NCBI RefSeq assembly: GCF_000155615.1
Contig: NZ_DS989915.1
Span: 1,128,558-1,191,035, forward strand
Direction: 5' to 3'
From: Alcanivorax sp. DG881
GTDB lineage: Bacteria; Pseudomonadota; Gammaproteobacteria; Pseudomonadales; Alcanivoracaceae
DNA: 62,478 nucleotides
Shown: one piece after another, positions 8,620 to 16,572 of the stretch
How the letters are laid out: every line of letters starts with the position of its first letter
Numbering within the stretch: position 1 is the stretch's first letter
Notes under the pieces: model-generated
Told to the model about the DNA's origin: nothing
What the model saw: the letters and a program-made list of their open reading frames with translations, nothing else
Database searches by the model: none
Position numbers and translations under genes: made by a program

Positions 8620-9510
8620 TCAGTTATTGCTGTTATAGGCTTCAGGGTGGCGCTGCGCATCCGTGTAGGCTTTGCGGGCCAGTGGAATCAATCGCCACTT
8701 TTTCGGTGTCAGGGCATGCATGGTGCGATAAGTGCCACACCACAGACGGAAAAGGCGCTCGTCATTAGTCATCCAGGGAATATGGAAGGTTTCGCGGAAC
8801 GCATCGGGCAGCGTTGCGCGCAAATTGAATCGCATAAAGCGCCCCATCACGGCGAGGATCATGCGCCAGGCGGTATCGGGTATCTTGCTGTTTGGGGGCT
8901 TGGGGATTTCCAGATAATGCTCGGGGCGCATGAGATCCTGCACCACCGCTCCCCACTCAAGCTTGTCGCGGATCATGCCGTGGAAGTAATCCCAGTATTC
9001 GCTCTCCGTGGCGGGCAGGTCCTTGTCACGGATGCCCATCAGTTTTCCCAGTTGCCGCCATTCGGCAAACATCGCATGGCGCTGCCGGGTGGTGGGCGAC
9101 GTGCCGTAAAGCTCATGCATGCGAAGGGTGGCGTCGTAACCGGTGATGTGCACCCAGCTGTAGGCCTCCGGGTCCAGCGCAAAGTACTTTTTGCCGTGCT
9201 TGTCGACGCCCTTGATGGAGCGATGCAGGTCGTACAGTTTCACACCCATCTCGATCGCACGCTGGGGGCTCGCATACACGATGGGCCACAACAATTCCGT
9301 GGACCGTTTGGCGCGGCCCCAGGGGTCCGTTTTATAGACGGAGTGTTCCCCCACACCCGCATCAATAATCGGGTGCGCCACCTGCAACACAAAAGCCTGT
9401 GGCAGCATCAAATGAAAACGCCAGGAACCGAAATCCTGCCAGGTCAGGGAATCAGGCCCTAAAGGTTGAAGGTCCAGGCGTCGTTCTGTTTGTTCGGCGG
9501 TCTGTGTCAT
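8620..9510 (-). CDS. MpaB-type (DUF2236) oxygenase, stand-alone
   Basis: A 296-aa DUF2236 protein with the same signature as the fusion protein downstream: QVAHPIIDAGVGEHS, then TDPWGRAKRS, an SWVHITGYDA segment and a C-terminal FHIPWMTNDERLFRL block. There is no signal peptide or lipobox, so unlike its paralogue it is predicted to be cytoplasmic. DUF2236 members with known activity are heme-dependent oxygenases acting on isoprenoids. It lies upstream of the acyl-CoA ligase and 166 bp from the TetR gene, likely the first gene of the operon reading to 4684. The ATG at 9510 is taken; a GTG at 9525 is possible. Confidence 0.83.
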   Translation of the reverse strand: MTQTAEQTERRLDLQPLGPDSLTWQDFGSWRFHLMLPQAFVLQVAHPIIDAGVGEHSVYKTDPWGRAKRSTELLWPIVYASPQRAIEMGVKLYDLHRSIKGVDKHGKKYFALDPEAYSWVHITGYDATLRMHELYGTSPTTRQRHAMFAEWRQLGKLMGIRDKDLPATESEYWDYFHGMIRDKLEWGAVVQDLMRPEHYLEIPKPPNSKIPDTAWRMILAVMGRFMRFNLRATLPDAFRETFHIPWMTNDERLFRLWCGTYRTMHALTPKKWRLIPLARKAYTDAQRHPEAYNSNN

Positions 9511-9676
9511 GAAACATTCGATCACTGGCTGTGAGACAAATTAAAAAATACGTCTCACTCAGACCGAAAAGCAACCCATGCATACAGCTTTCCGCATTAT
9601 GTTTAGAACAAAAGGATCAATTACCCGTTACTTTGAGTCAGGAAGAATTGGGTTAGTAAGAGGGTCAGGAAAGCTA

Positions 9677-10303
9677 TCAAGGAGCCAGAAGCGGGCGCAG
9701 GTAGTCTTCTGCTACCTGACGAACGCTGGCCGCATCGGCCGGGTTCAATATGCCATCAGGGGACAGCACCATGGATTGCATAAGCCGTAGCATCAGCTCA
9801 GCCATGGGCTCCATGGGCTGCTGCCGTATGGCGCCGTTGTCTTGCTCCACTTGCAACAGCCCGGCCAGATAGATGCGAAAGAATCCCATCATTTGCCACA
9901 GCCGTTGCGTCAGTAACGGCAAAATGGTTTCCGGTTCCGAGGTCAGCAACCGCTTCAGCAACGGGTGCCGATGGGCTCGGGTTACCGCCAGTACAAAGGA
10001 CTCTAGAACGCGTTCAAGACCATCGTCCACTTTCTCCAGGTCGCTCTCTATCATCGCCAGTTGCTGCTGGCATTCGCGCAAAATCACCACCTGAATCAAC
10101 TGGTCCTTGTCCGCAAAGCGGCGATAGGCCGTCGCCCGACCAATGCCCGCCCGGGTCGCCACATCCTCCATGGTGGTACGCCGCAGGCCGAATTCCACAA
10201 ACAGCGCCAACCCGGCATCGAGAATTTTCTCGTAGGTTTTGTCGCCCTGGGGAACCTGAATATTCTTGAGCAGTGCCTCCGATGCGATATGTTTGCGCGA
10301 CAT
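9677..10303 (-). CDS. TetR/AcrR-family transcriptional regulator
   Basis: A 208-aa regulator. The N-terminal helix-turn-helix reads TTMEDVATRAGIGRATAYRRF, the typical TetR operator-reading helix pair, followed by a variable helical ligand domain. The start MSRKHIASEALLKN at 10303 fits family length; the reading frame runs 34 codons further but without supporting features. It lies between the oxygenase/ligase genes and the acyl-CoA dehydrogenases, all on the same strand, so it is a plausible local repressor responding to an acyl-CoA or related ligand. No operator palindrome was identified with confidence in the 166 bp after it. Confidence 0.88.
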   Translation of the reverse strand: MSRKHIASEALLKNIQVPQGDKTYEKILDAGLALFVEFGLRRTTMEDVATRAGIGRATAYRRFADKDQLIQVVILRECQQQLAMIESDLEKVDDGLERVLESFVLAVTRAHRHPLLKRLLTSEPETILPLLTQRLWQMMGFFRIYLAGLLQVEQDNGAIRQQPMEPMAELMLRLMQSMVLSPDGILNPADAASVRQVAEDYLRPLLAP

Positions 10304-10405
10304 TCCAACTCCCTGTGATTCAAACCGGATACACGAGCACCCCAAGCGAACGCCCTCATCAGGGGTATATACCTTATGGCTTCCCGGCCCGCAATCATCA
10401 CACAC

Positions 10406-10429
10406 GGCGGGGGCGGCCAGGCCCCCGCC
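10406..10429. terminator. GC-rich hairpin after the acyl-CoA dehydrogenase genes
   Basis: A 9-bp all-GC stem (10406-10414 with 10421-10429) lies 11 bp past the stop of the acyl-CoA dehydrogenase gene on the minus strand. No strong T run follows, so terminator function is likely but not certain. Confidence 0.5.
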
Positions 10430-10440
10430 CCGGCATCGAT

Positions 10441-11565
10441 TCAGGCAGGCTTTACCATCCCCCTTAAATGCACATCGGCGTTACCAAACAGCCCATCCGC
10501 TGCGGTCAGACGCTTCACGAAATGGCCCACACCCAGTTCATCGGTCATGCCCATACCGCCATGGATCTGGATCGCTTCCTGACCAATCTTGCGCCCGGCG
10601 CGGCCCAACTGGGCCTTCATGGCATGCACGGCCTTATCCGCATCAGCGTGACCTTCCACGTATTTCAGTGTCGACGCCAGCAACAGGGAGCGGGTCTGCT
10701 CCATGGCGATGAACATATCCGTCATACGGAACTGCAATACCTGAAACTTACTGATCGGCACGCCGAACTGTTTGCGGGTCTTGGTGTATTCCACCGTATC
10801 ATCAAGTAATACCGACATGCTGCCCACGCTCTCCGCCGACAAGGCCAGCAAGCCTTCCTGCAGAACCGCCTTGGCCACGTGGTAGCCCTTGTTCAATTCA
10901 CCAATGCATGCGTCTTGAGACACGCTCACGTCAGCGAAGCGGATTTCCGCACCCTGACGACCATCCACCATGCGATGCGGCGCACGCTCAATCCCTTCGG
11001 CATTGGCATCCACCAGGAACAGGGACAAGCCCTCCTTGTCACCCGGCTGCCCCGCGGTGCGGACCAGTACCACCAACAAATCGGCCTGATCACCATTCAT
11101 GACCGATGCCTTGGTGCCATTCAGCACTACATCATTGCCTTTCACTGCGCCCTGAAGGGTCGTGTTTTCCAGGCTAAAAACCCGTTCGTATTCTTCAGCG
11201 GCAAACGCCAACTGCAAACGGCCTTCGATCAAGGCGGGAATGGTTTTCGCTTGCGTCGCAGCATCCGCCCGGCGCAGAAACCCGCCGCCCAACACCACGG
11301 TTGCGATATACGGCGACATAATCAAACCTTCGCCCAAGGCTTCTAACAGCACCATGGTTTCCAACGGCCCCATGCCCATGCCGCCGTGTTCTTCCTCAAA
11401 CGGCACCGCCAGCCAGCCCAGCTCTGCAAGCTGCTGCCAGGTGGCTTCATTCAGGGGCATCAGTTTTTTATTCTGCCGATGGCTTTCCACATTACTGTTG
11501 TCACGGACAAAACGTTTGGCACTGTCCGCCAACATCTGCTGCTCTTCACTCAATTGAAAATTCAT
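10441..11565 (-). CDS. Acyl-CoA dehydrogenase (FAD), 374 aa
   Basis: A 374-aa member of the acyl-CoA dehydrogenase superfamily, which introduces a trans-2,3 double bond into acyl-CoA and passes electrons to ETF. The N-terminal helical domain begins NFQLSEEQQMLADSAKRFVRDN; the C-terminal domain carries YTKTRKQFGVPISKFQVLQ and IHGGMGMTDE, typical FAD and substrate contact segments. It is the shorter partner of the next gene (27 bp apart). Such pairs often form heteromeric dehydrogenases, for example in sterol side-chain or branched acyl degradation. Pairing and substrate are inference. The ATG at 11565 is preceded by GGAGAGATCG. Confidence 0.9.
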   Translation of the reverse strand: MNFQLSEEQQMLADSAKRFVRDNSNVESHRQNKKLMPLNEATWQQLAELGWLAVPFEEEHGGMGMGPLETMVLLEALGEGLIMSPYIATVVLGGGFLRRADAATQAKTIPALIEGRLQLAFAAEEYERVFSLENTTLQGAVKGNDVVLNGTKASVMNGDQADLLVVLVRTAGQPGDKEGLSLFLVDANAEGIERAPHRMVDGRQGAEIRFADVSVSQDACIGELNKGYHVAKAVLQEGLLALSAESVGSMSVLLDDTVEYTKTRKQFGVPISKFQVLQFRMTDMFIAMEQTRSLLLASTLKYVEGHADADKAVHAMKAQLGRAGRKIGQEAIQIHGGMGMTDELGVGHFVKRLTAADGLFGNADVHLRGMVKPA

Positions 11566-11592
11566 GACGATCTCTCCTTTATTGGCGGACGT

Positions 11593-12795
11593 TTACAAAC
11601 CCAGCACAGCTTTGGCGATAATGCCACGCTGGACTTCGTTGGAGCCGCCGTAAATGGAGCAGGCCCGAGAATTGAGATAATGAGGCATCGCCGTGAGCGC
11701 ATATTCCGGCCCGATAATCGGCTGCTCGTCACCGGGCACCAGCGCCTGGGGCTGCCAGATCGTCGCCTGAGCCCCCAGAGTTTCAATTCGCAGCTCCGTG
11801 ATGGCCTGCAGCAATTCCGTGCCCAGGATCTTGGTCATGGATGACAGTGCGCCAGGGTCCTTGCCGGCTGACAGTGCCGACTTGATACGCATTTCCGTAA
11901 ATTCCAGAGCCAGCACATCCGCTTCCAGCTGAGCCAGCTTGTACTGCCACACCGGGTCATCCTGCAACGAACCGAATACTGTCTGTTGTCTGGAGGCCAT
12001 CATCTTGATCTTCTCCAGCTGCACATGAAGGCTGGGAGCATACTCCTGACCTCCACGCTCGAACGTCAGCAGATATTTGGCCACAGTCCAGCCATCGTTT
12101 TCTTCACCGACCCGGTTCTTCTGCGGGACGCGGACATTGTCGAAGAATACCTGGCACTGCTCCGGGACTTCATCCAGCCCCACGATGGGCTCAATGGAAA
12201 TGCCCGGCAGATCCATATCCAGCAACAGAAACGTGATGCCCTGTTGCGGTTTGCCGTCTTTGCGGGTGCGCACCAACGCGAACATCTTGTTGGCATGGTG
12301 CGCGTAGGTGGTCCAGATCTTGGTGCCATTGATGATGTAGTCATCACCGTCTTTCTCGGCAAAGGTTTTCAGTGATGCCAGATCGGAACCGGCTCCGGGC
12401 TCGGAGTACCCCTGACACCAGAAATGTTCGCCACTGAGGATCTTTGGCAGGTATTCCTTCTGCTGCTCTTCGGTGCCGCAGCCAATCAGGCAGGGCCCGC
12501 ACATGTGCAGCCCCATGGGTACCAGCGGGGGCGTTTCCGCACGCACCAGCTCTTCGGCGAAAATGGCCCGCTGGGTCACACTCCAGCCAGTGCCTCCAAA
12601 CTCTTTTGGCCAATGCGGTGCCGCCCAGCCCTTGTCATTCAGGATCGTCTGCCAGGCCATGGCCTCTTTCGCCGGTGAAAACACCGATGTCACCATCTTG
12701 CCTGCCTCGCGAATTTCATCGGTGAGGTTTTCCTCCAGAAACGTTCTCACCTCATCCCGAAATGATGCTTCCTGTTCCGGCACCTGCAGATCCAT
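11593..12795 (-). CDS. Acyl-CoA dehydrogenase (FAD), 400 aa
   Basis: A 400-aa acyl-CoA dehydrogenase. The PROSITE-type signature is visible as CQGYSEPGAGSDLASL, with FADSEGSD-like spacing, and the C-terminus contains YGGSNEVQRGIIAKAVLGL, the FAD-binding tail. It is the first gene of the pair with the 374-aa dehydrogenase. The ATG at 12795 (MDLQVPEQEASF) is preferred over a GTG at 12807. The upstream 205 bp separate it from the divergently transcribed rbgA and should carry both promoters. Confidence 0.9.
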   Translation of the reverse strand: MDLQVPEQEASFRDEVRTFLEENLTDEIREAGKMVTSVFSPAKEAMAWQTILNDKGWAAPHWPKEFGGTGWSVTQRAIFAEELVRAETPPLVPMGLHMCGPCLIGCGTEEQQKEYLPKILSGEHFWCQGYSEPGAGSDLASLKTFAEKDGDDYIINGTKIWTTYAHHANKMFALVRTRKDGKPQQGITFLLLDMDLPGISIEPIVGLDEVPEQCQVFFDNVRVPQKNRVGEENDGWTVAKYLLTFERGGQEYAPSLHVQLEKIKMMASRQQTVFGSLQDDPVWQYKLAQLEADVLALEFTEMRIKSALSAGKDPGALSSMTKILGTELLQAITELRIETLGAQATIWQPQALVPGDEQPIIGPEYALTAMPHYLNSRACSIYGGSNEVQRGIIAKAVLGL

Positions 12796-13000
12796 GACGC
12801 ACTCCACTGTTTATAGACTCAATCAGGTCAGTGTACGGGAGGCCATATGAGACACTAATGACGATTCGTGTCACCGGGCTGGCCAAAACCGTCAAAAGCC
12901 CGGGAAATCTGTTTCCAATATGCCCCCAGCCAACCCTCAACATTCTCCCGCCCACCTGGTTTATACTCCCTCCACATTCAATGAACACGATACGGCGCCC

Positions 13001-13939
13001 ATGAGCATCAACTGGTTCCCCGGCCACATGAACAAGGCCATCCGCGAAATCCGCGACATTCTTCCCAAGGTGGACCTGATCATCGAAGTGGTAGACGCCC
13101 GCCTGCCCTATAGCAGCGCCAACCCGGTAATCGAGCAATTCCGGGCCGACAAGCCCTGTCTCAAACTGCTTAGCAAAAGCGACCTGGCCGACCCCGCCGT
13201 CACCGAACAATGGCTCGCCCATCTGGAACAGGATCCAAGCGTACGCGCCCTGGCCATCACCACCGAAAAGCCGGAACAAATCCGCAAGCTGGTGGATACC
13301 GCCCTGAAAATGGCCGGCAAACGCACGGATCGCGCCACCAGCGTCACAGCCCTGATCACCGGCATTCCCAACGTGGGCAAATCCACCCTGATCAACAATC
13401 TGGCCAGCCGCATCATCGCCAAAGCGGGGAATGAACCGGCAGTGACCCAACGCCAACAACGTATCGACCTGCGCAACGGCCTGGTGCTCATCGACACCCC
13501 AGGCATCCTCTGGCCGAAAATCGAAAACCCGGACAGTGGTTACCGCCTCGCCCTCTCCGGTGCCATCAAGGCCACCGCCATGCAGGAAGACGACGTGGCC
13601 CTGTTCGCCGCCGAATACTTTATGCAGGCCTACCCGGAGTTAATGAAGGAGCGCTTCAAACTGGAGGCTCTCCCGGATGAAGGCGTACCTTTCCTGGAAA
13701 CCATCGGCAAGCAACGCGGTTGTATCGGCAAAGGCGGCCACGTGGACTTCGACCGCACCGCCGCCCTGCTGATAAACGAATACCGCAGCGCCAAACTCGG
13801 CCCCATCACCCTTGAGAGCCCGGCCATGGCGGAGAAAGAGCATGTAAAGGTGGCGGAGATTCGGCGTAAAAAAGAAGAAGAAAAAGAGGCAAAGAAAAAG
13901 GCACGCAAAGCGGCGTATAAAGCGAAGGGAAAACCCTGA
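13001..13939 (+). CDS. rbgA: Ribosome biogenesis GTPase RbgA/YlqF
   Basis: A 312-aa circularly permuted GTPase that assists late assembly of the 50S subunit. Motif order is permuted as expected: the G4-like SKSD at 58-61 comes first, then the P-loop GIPNVGKSTLIN at 121-132, then G3 DTPG at 165-168. The N-terminus INWFPGHMNKA is diagnostic for YlqF. The C-terminus is very basic (RRKKEEEKEAKKKARKAAYKAK), suited to rRNA contact. The start at 13001 is set by the INWFPGHM motif; an upstream in-frame ATG adds 27 unsupported residues. It is transcribed toward the tRNA-Pro attachment site and ends before the hairpin at 14018. Confidence 0.93.
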   Translation: MSINWFPGHMNKAIREIRDILPKVDLIIEVVDARLPYSSANPVIEQFRADKPCLKLLSKSDLADPAVTEQWLAHLEQDPSVRALAITTEKPEQIRKLVDTALKMAGKRTDRATSVTALITGIPNVGKSTLINNLASRIIAKAGNEPAVTQRQQRIDLRNGLVLIDTPGILWPKIENPDSGYRLALSGAIKATAMQEDDVALFAAEYFMQAYPELMKERFKLEALPDEGVPFLETIGKQRGCIGKGGHVDFDRTAALLINEYRSAKLGPITLESPAMAEKEHVKVAEIRRKKEEEKEAKKKARKAAYKAKGKP

Positions 13940-14017
13940 TCGGGTGCCCCTCAAGCGACGGACGCACCGCGTACCCCTCTGGAAAAACACTCCGCCCTCA
14001 AACGCCAGGCACAAAAA

Positions 14018-14046
14018 AGCCCGACTGTTACCAGTCAGGCTTTTTT
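14018..14046. terminator. Terminator left of the island; probable original tRNA-Pro terminator
   Basis: A ~10-bp stem (AGCCCGACTG with CAGTCAGGCT, one G-T type mismatch) around TTAC, with an A run on the left and a T run on the right. It can end rbgA transcripts. Because it abuts the tRNA-Pro 3' fragment, it was probably also the native terminator of tRNA-Pro (minus strand) before the island inserted. Confidence 0.82.
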
Positions 14047-14055
14047 GTATCTCGA

Positions 14056-14101
14056 TTGGTCGGGACGGGAGGATTCGAACCTCCTACCCCTTGCACCCCA
14101 T
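14056..14101 (-). repeat. Left attachment repeat: 3' fragment of tRNA-Pro
   Basis: This copy matches 56368-56413 except at 14085 (T here, G at 56397). It holds only the CCA end, acceptor 3' strand, T arm and part of the anticodon arm, so it cannot make a tRNA. The mismatch falls at tRNA position 48, conserved as pyrimidine; the intact right copy has C there in the RNA, so this left copy is the one that drifted. Confidence 0.93.
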
Positions 14102-14125
14102 AAAGGTTACAGCTTGTCCGTCGCC

Positions 14126-14212
14126 GTCCAACAGAATCTATAAACCATTAAATATCAGTAAGTTAGTTAAAAATACATCTTTGCATTGTCCAACAACGTC
14201 CACTAGAATCCA
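14126..14212 (+). repeat. Repeated GTCCA-type motifs beside the left attachment site
   Basis: GTCCAACAGAATCTA (14126-14140), GTCCAACA (14188-14195) and GTCCACTAGAATCCA (14198-14212) are related direct repeats within 90 bp of the attachment repeat and before the integrase gene. Their layout resembles arm-type integrase or excisionase binding sites. That function is inferred. Confidence 0.55.
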
Positions 14213-14221
14213 CCGAAAGCG

Positions 14222-14250
14222 ATTGAGAAACGGTGACGGAACGGTGACGA
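14222..14250 (+). repeat. 29-bp terminal direct repeat, left copy
   Basis: A 29-bp block identical to 56253-56281 and in the same orientation. Internally it holds two copies of ACGGTGACG spaced 11 bp apart, with the second followed by A. It lies 121 bp inside the left attachment repeat and 16 bp before the integrase start codon. It is a candidate integrase arm site and may also bind near the int promoter. Confidence 0.85.
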
Positions 14251-14265
14251 GATTTCGGAGCATAC

Positions 14266-15606
14266 ATGGGCATCATCACAGATAGACACCTCACTCCAAA
14301 AGACCCCAAAGATGCCTGGCTAACCGAAGACGGCCCACGTGGGCATGGTCGATTCATGGTCAGACTTCAGCCAAACGGGAAGCATCTCTTCTACTTCCGT
14401 TACAGTGACCAGACAGGTAAACGCCAGTTTCACCCGCTTGGAGTTTACTCACGCACTGGCACCACCGGGCTCACTCTCAAGCAAGCCCGCACCCAAGCCA
14501 GCGAGTTATCGCGGCTCTACGTCTCAGGCATCAAGAACATTGGAGAGCACCTTAACTCAGAACGGGCCGCTCGAGAGGCCGCTAGGCAAGCAGAGCTATC
14601 ACGCCTTGAGCAAGAAGCGGCACAAAAAGAGGCCGAGGCCGCTGCACTGGCTTCTCGGCAAACCGTTTCCCAGCTCTTTGAGCGATGGATGGAAATTGAC
14701 GTGTCACACCGGAAAGACAAGGGTACAGAAGTCCGGCGCATGTTCGAGAAGGACGTTCTCCCCCTCATTGGCCAAGTCTTTGTCGCAGACATCCGTAAAG
14801 GGCACATCACTCAGGTGACAGATGCCATGGCGGCACGGGGTGTCACCCGCATGGTGAAAGTCGTATTCAGCCTGATGCGACAGATGTTCCGCTTTGCCGT
14901 GGACCGAGACATCATTGAATTCGACCCCAGCAGCAGTATTCGGAAAGCCAAAATCGGAGGTAAGGAGACTGAACGTGACCGAGTGCTATCCGAGGACGAG
15001 ATTCGACAACTGACAAACGCCCTACCCTCTGCCAACCTGCTGAAAACCTCTGAATTGGCTGTCTGGATAGCACTTTCCACCTGTTGCCGCATTGGTGAAC
15101 TTCTGGCGGCACGCTGGGAGTATATTGACCTAGAGCAAAGAACTTGGCTTATTCCTGCCGAAAACAGCAAGAACGGCAAGCCTCATCAAGTACACCTGTC
15201 AGCCTTTTCTGTCAGTTTCTTCCAACAGCTGCAGGAAATGACAGGCCTGTCCCCATGGTGCTACCCGAACAGAGCGGAAACCGGCCCTCTCTGCTCAAAA
15301 ACCATAACCAAGCAGCTTTCTGACCGACAGCGCCCGTCAAATAGTGGCACCATGAGCAATCGCACTAACAACGCGCAAGCTCTTTGTTTACCCGGTGGCA
15401 AGTGGACACCTCACGACCTTCGCAGAACCGGCGCAACCATGATGACCGCTCTAGGCGTACTTCCTGAAGTCGCAGAACGCTGCCTGAACCACACCGAAGA
15501 AAATAGGGTTAAAAGGACCTATCAACGCCATAGCTATACCAAGGAATGCAGCGAGGCTTGGGAGAAATTGGGCTCCCGGCTCCAGGATCTGACAGAACCA
15601 AGATGA
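14266..15606 (+). CDS. int: Tyrosine integrase of the tRNA-Pro island
   Basis: A 446-aa P4-type tyrosine recombinase that should catalyse integration and excision at tRNA-Pro. The N-terminal DUF4102-like arm-binding part (IITDRHLTPKDP, RFMVRLQPNGKHLFYFRYSD) is followed by a charged coiled linker rich in Ala, Glu and Arg, a core-binding domain, and the catalytic domain. Catalytic residues are visible: Arg275 (CRIGEL), a Lys in NSKNGKPHQ, His383 and Arg386 (HDLR), His409 (LNHTE) and the nucleophile Tyr424 (RHSYTKE). It is complete. It sits beside the truncated tRNA copy rather than the intact tRNA, the reverse of the more common arrangement. Confidence 0.95.
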   Translation: MGIITDRHLTPKDPKDAWLTEDGPRGHGRFMVRLQPNGKHLFYFRYSDQTGKRQFHPLGVYSRTGTTGLTLKQARTQASELSRLYVSGIKNIGEHLNSERAAREAARQAELSRLEQEAAQKEAEAAALASRQTVSQLFERWMEIDVSHRKDKGTEVRRMFEKDVLPLIGQVFVADIRKGHITQVTDAMAARGVTRMVKVVFSLMRQMFRFAVDRDIIEFDPSSSIRKAKIGGKETERDRVLSEDEIRQLTNALPSANLLKTSELAVWIALSTCCRIGELLAARWEYIDLEQRTWLIPAENSKNGKPHQVHLSAFSVSFFQQLQEMTGLSPWCYPNRAETGPLCSKTITKQLSDRQRPSNSGTMSNRTNNAQALCLPGGKWTPHDLRRTGATMMTALGVLPEVAERCLNHTEENRVKRTYQRHSYTKECSEAWEKLGSRLQDLTEPR

Positions 15607-15811
15607 TAGCTGATGCGTTAAATGGGAGTTTTCGCTCCAAGTGACATCTAGAGCTCAACTAAGCATTCAGGCTACCTACTCTTTCTATGAAGAATATACT
15701 CACATATTTGACCCACGCCTAAATAACACGCCTATTATTGAATTCTGACAGCCAGCAATCGACATTAGTCTAAACAGGATTGGGCAATTTTCCGCAAAAT
15801 AGTCGCTTTCC

Positions 15812-16162
15812 TCACCATAGATCAATTCCCCAGCGTTTTACCAAGAAAGCAAGCAGAGCAAAACAAAATACGGTCAAAAAAGCTGACACTAATAAAGCCA
15901 GCCAAAATCCCCAGCGCTCAAGCATTGCTGGGAATAAGGCGAACATGGGCAGCGTTGGGAGCACATACCAAAAGGTATACCAAGCATGATTGGCCAGTTT
16001 GGCAGTGGGTTGGCCCTCAAAATAAAGCCACACCAAGACCATTAGTGTAACGACAGGCAGTGACGCCAATAGCGCCCCCACCCTATCACTCTGCTTAGCT
16101 AGCTCGGAAACCAAGACTATAATTGCGGCTGATACTAGGTATTTAATGACTAGCATTGACAT
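15812..16162 (-). CDS. Small DUF3147-like integral membrane protein
   Basis: A 116-aa very hydrophobic protein with about four membrane helices and almost no soluble part (LVIKYLVSAAIIVLVSELA, LLASLPVVTLMVLVWLYFEG, and two more). It resembles the DUF3147 family, whose function is unknown. The start at 16162 follows a perfect AGGAGG with a 7-nt spacer. It is the last gene of the minus-strand czc cluster, 30 bp after the DUF6488-like gene, so it is probably co-expressed with metal efflux. The 205 bp between it and int hold no gene. Confidence 0.75.
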   Translation of the reverse strand: MSMLVIKYLVSAAIIVLVSELAKQSDRVGALLASLPVVTLMVLVWLYFEGQPTAKLANHAWYTFWYVLPTLPMFALFPAMLERWGFWLALLVSAFLTVFCFALLAFLVKRWGIDLW

Positions 16163-16192
16163 AATTTTTCCTCCTGATTCCCTAGCCTAATA

Positions 16193-16540
16193 TCAATCAA
16201 TTCCTTTGAACTCACCAGTGAAGTTTACGTCGTACACGTTACCCGTGTTGGACATAAGTATATAAAGCGTTCGCTCCTCATCTTCATGATTCATAGCCAC
16301 AATGTAATATCCGGGGCCAGATTTACTGATACCCACGCTCTCGTCGGGGATCTCTCTCCAGCTTTCGTCCAGTTTGCCAAATCCCATACCCCGATCTTCC
16401 TCGGTGAGCTCGACAGCCACATACTTGGCTACTTCCTCCGCCTGATCGGCGGTTACCGTGGCATGCCCTCCGCCGTGAGAAAACACCGGCGAGGCAAAAC
16501 TCAAGGCCATCATCGTCATCAAGATTTTCATCCATCTCAT
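16193..16540 (-). CDS. DUF6488-like small periplasmic protein of the czc cluster
   Basis: A 115-aa exported protein with a signal peptide ending near VFS and a mature N-terminus starting HGGGHATVT, a potential metal ligand. The remainder (AKYVAVELTEEDRGMGFGKLDESW, TLYILMSNTGNVYDVNFTGEF) resembles the DUF6488 family found beside HupE-like and RND genes. The ATG at 16540 has GAGGA upstream; the frame is open 9 codons further without a signal peptide fit. It may be a periplasmic metal carrier or sensor; that role is inference from the His cluster and from context. Confidence 0.72.
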   Translation of the reverse strand: MRWMKILMTMMALSFASPVFSHGGGHATVTADQAEEVAKYVAVELTEEDRGMGFGKLDESWREIPDESVGISKSGPGYYIVAMNHEDEERTLYILMSNTGNVYDVNFTGEFKGID

Positions 16541-16572
16541 AACATTTTCCTCATAAAAACAGATCAAATTTA

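Noticed and set aside
12752-13506. Long minus-strand open frames opposite rbgA
   Set aside because: They cover the GTPase motifs of rbgA on the other strand and resemble no protein.
14056-14101. A second tRNA gene at the left end
   Set aside because: Only the 3' part is present; there is no D arm, 5' acceptor strand or complete anticodon stem. It is the attachment remnant.
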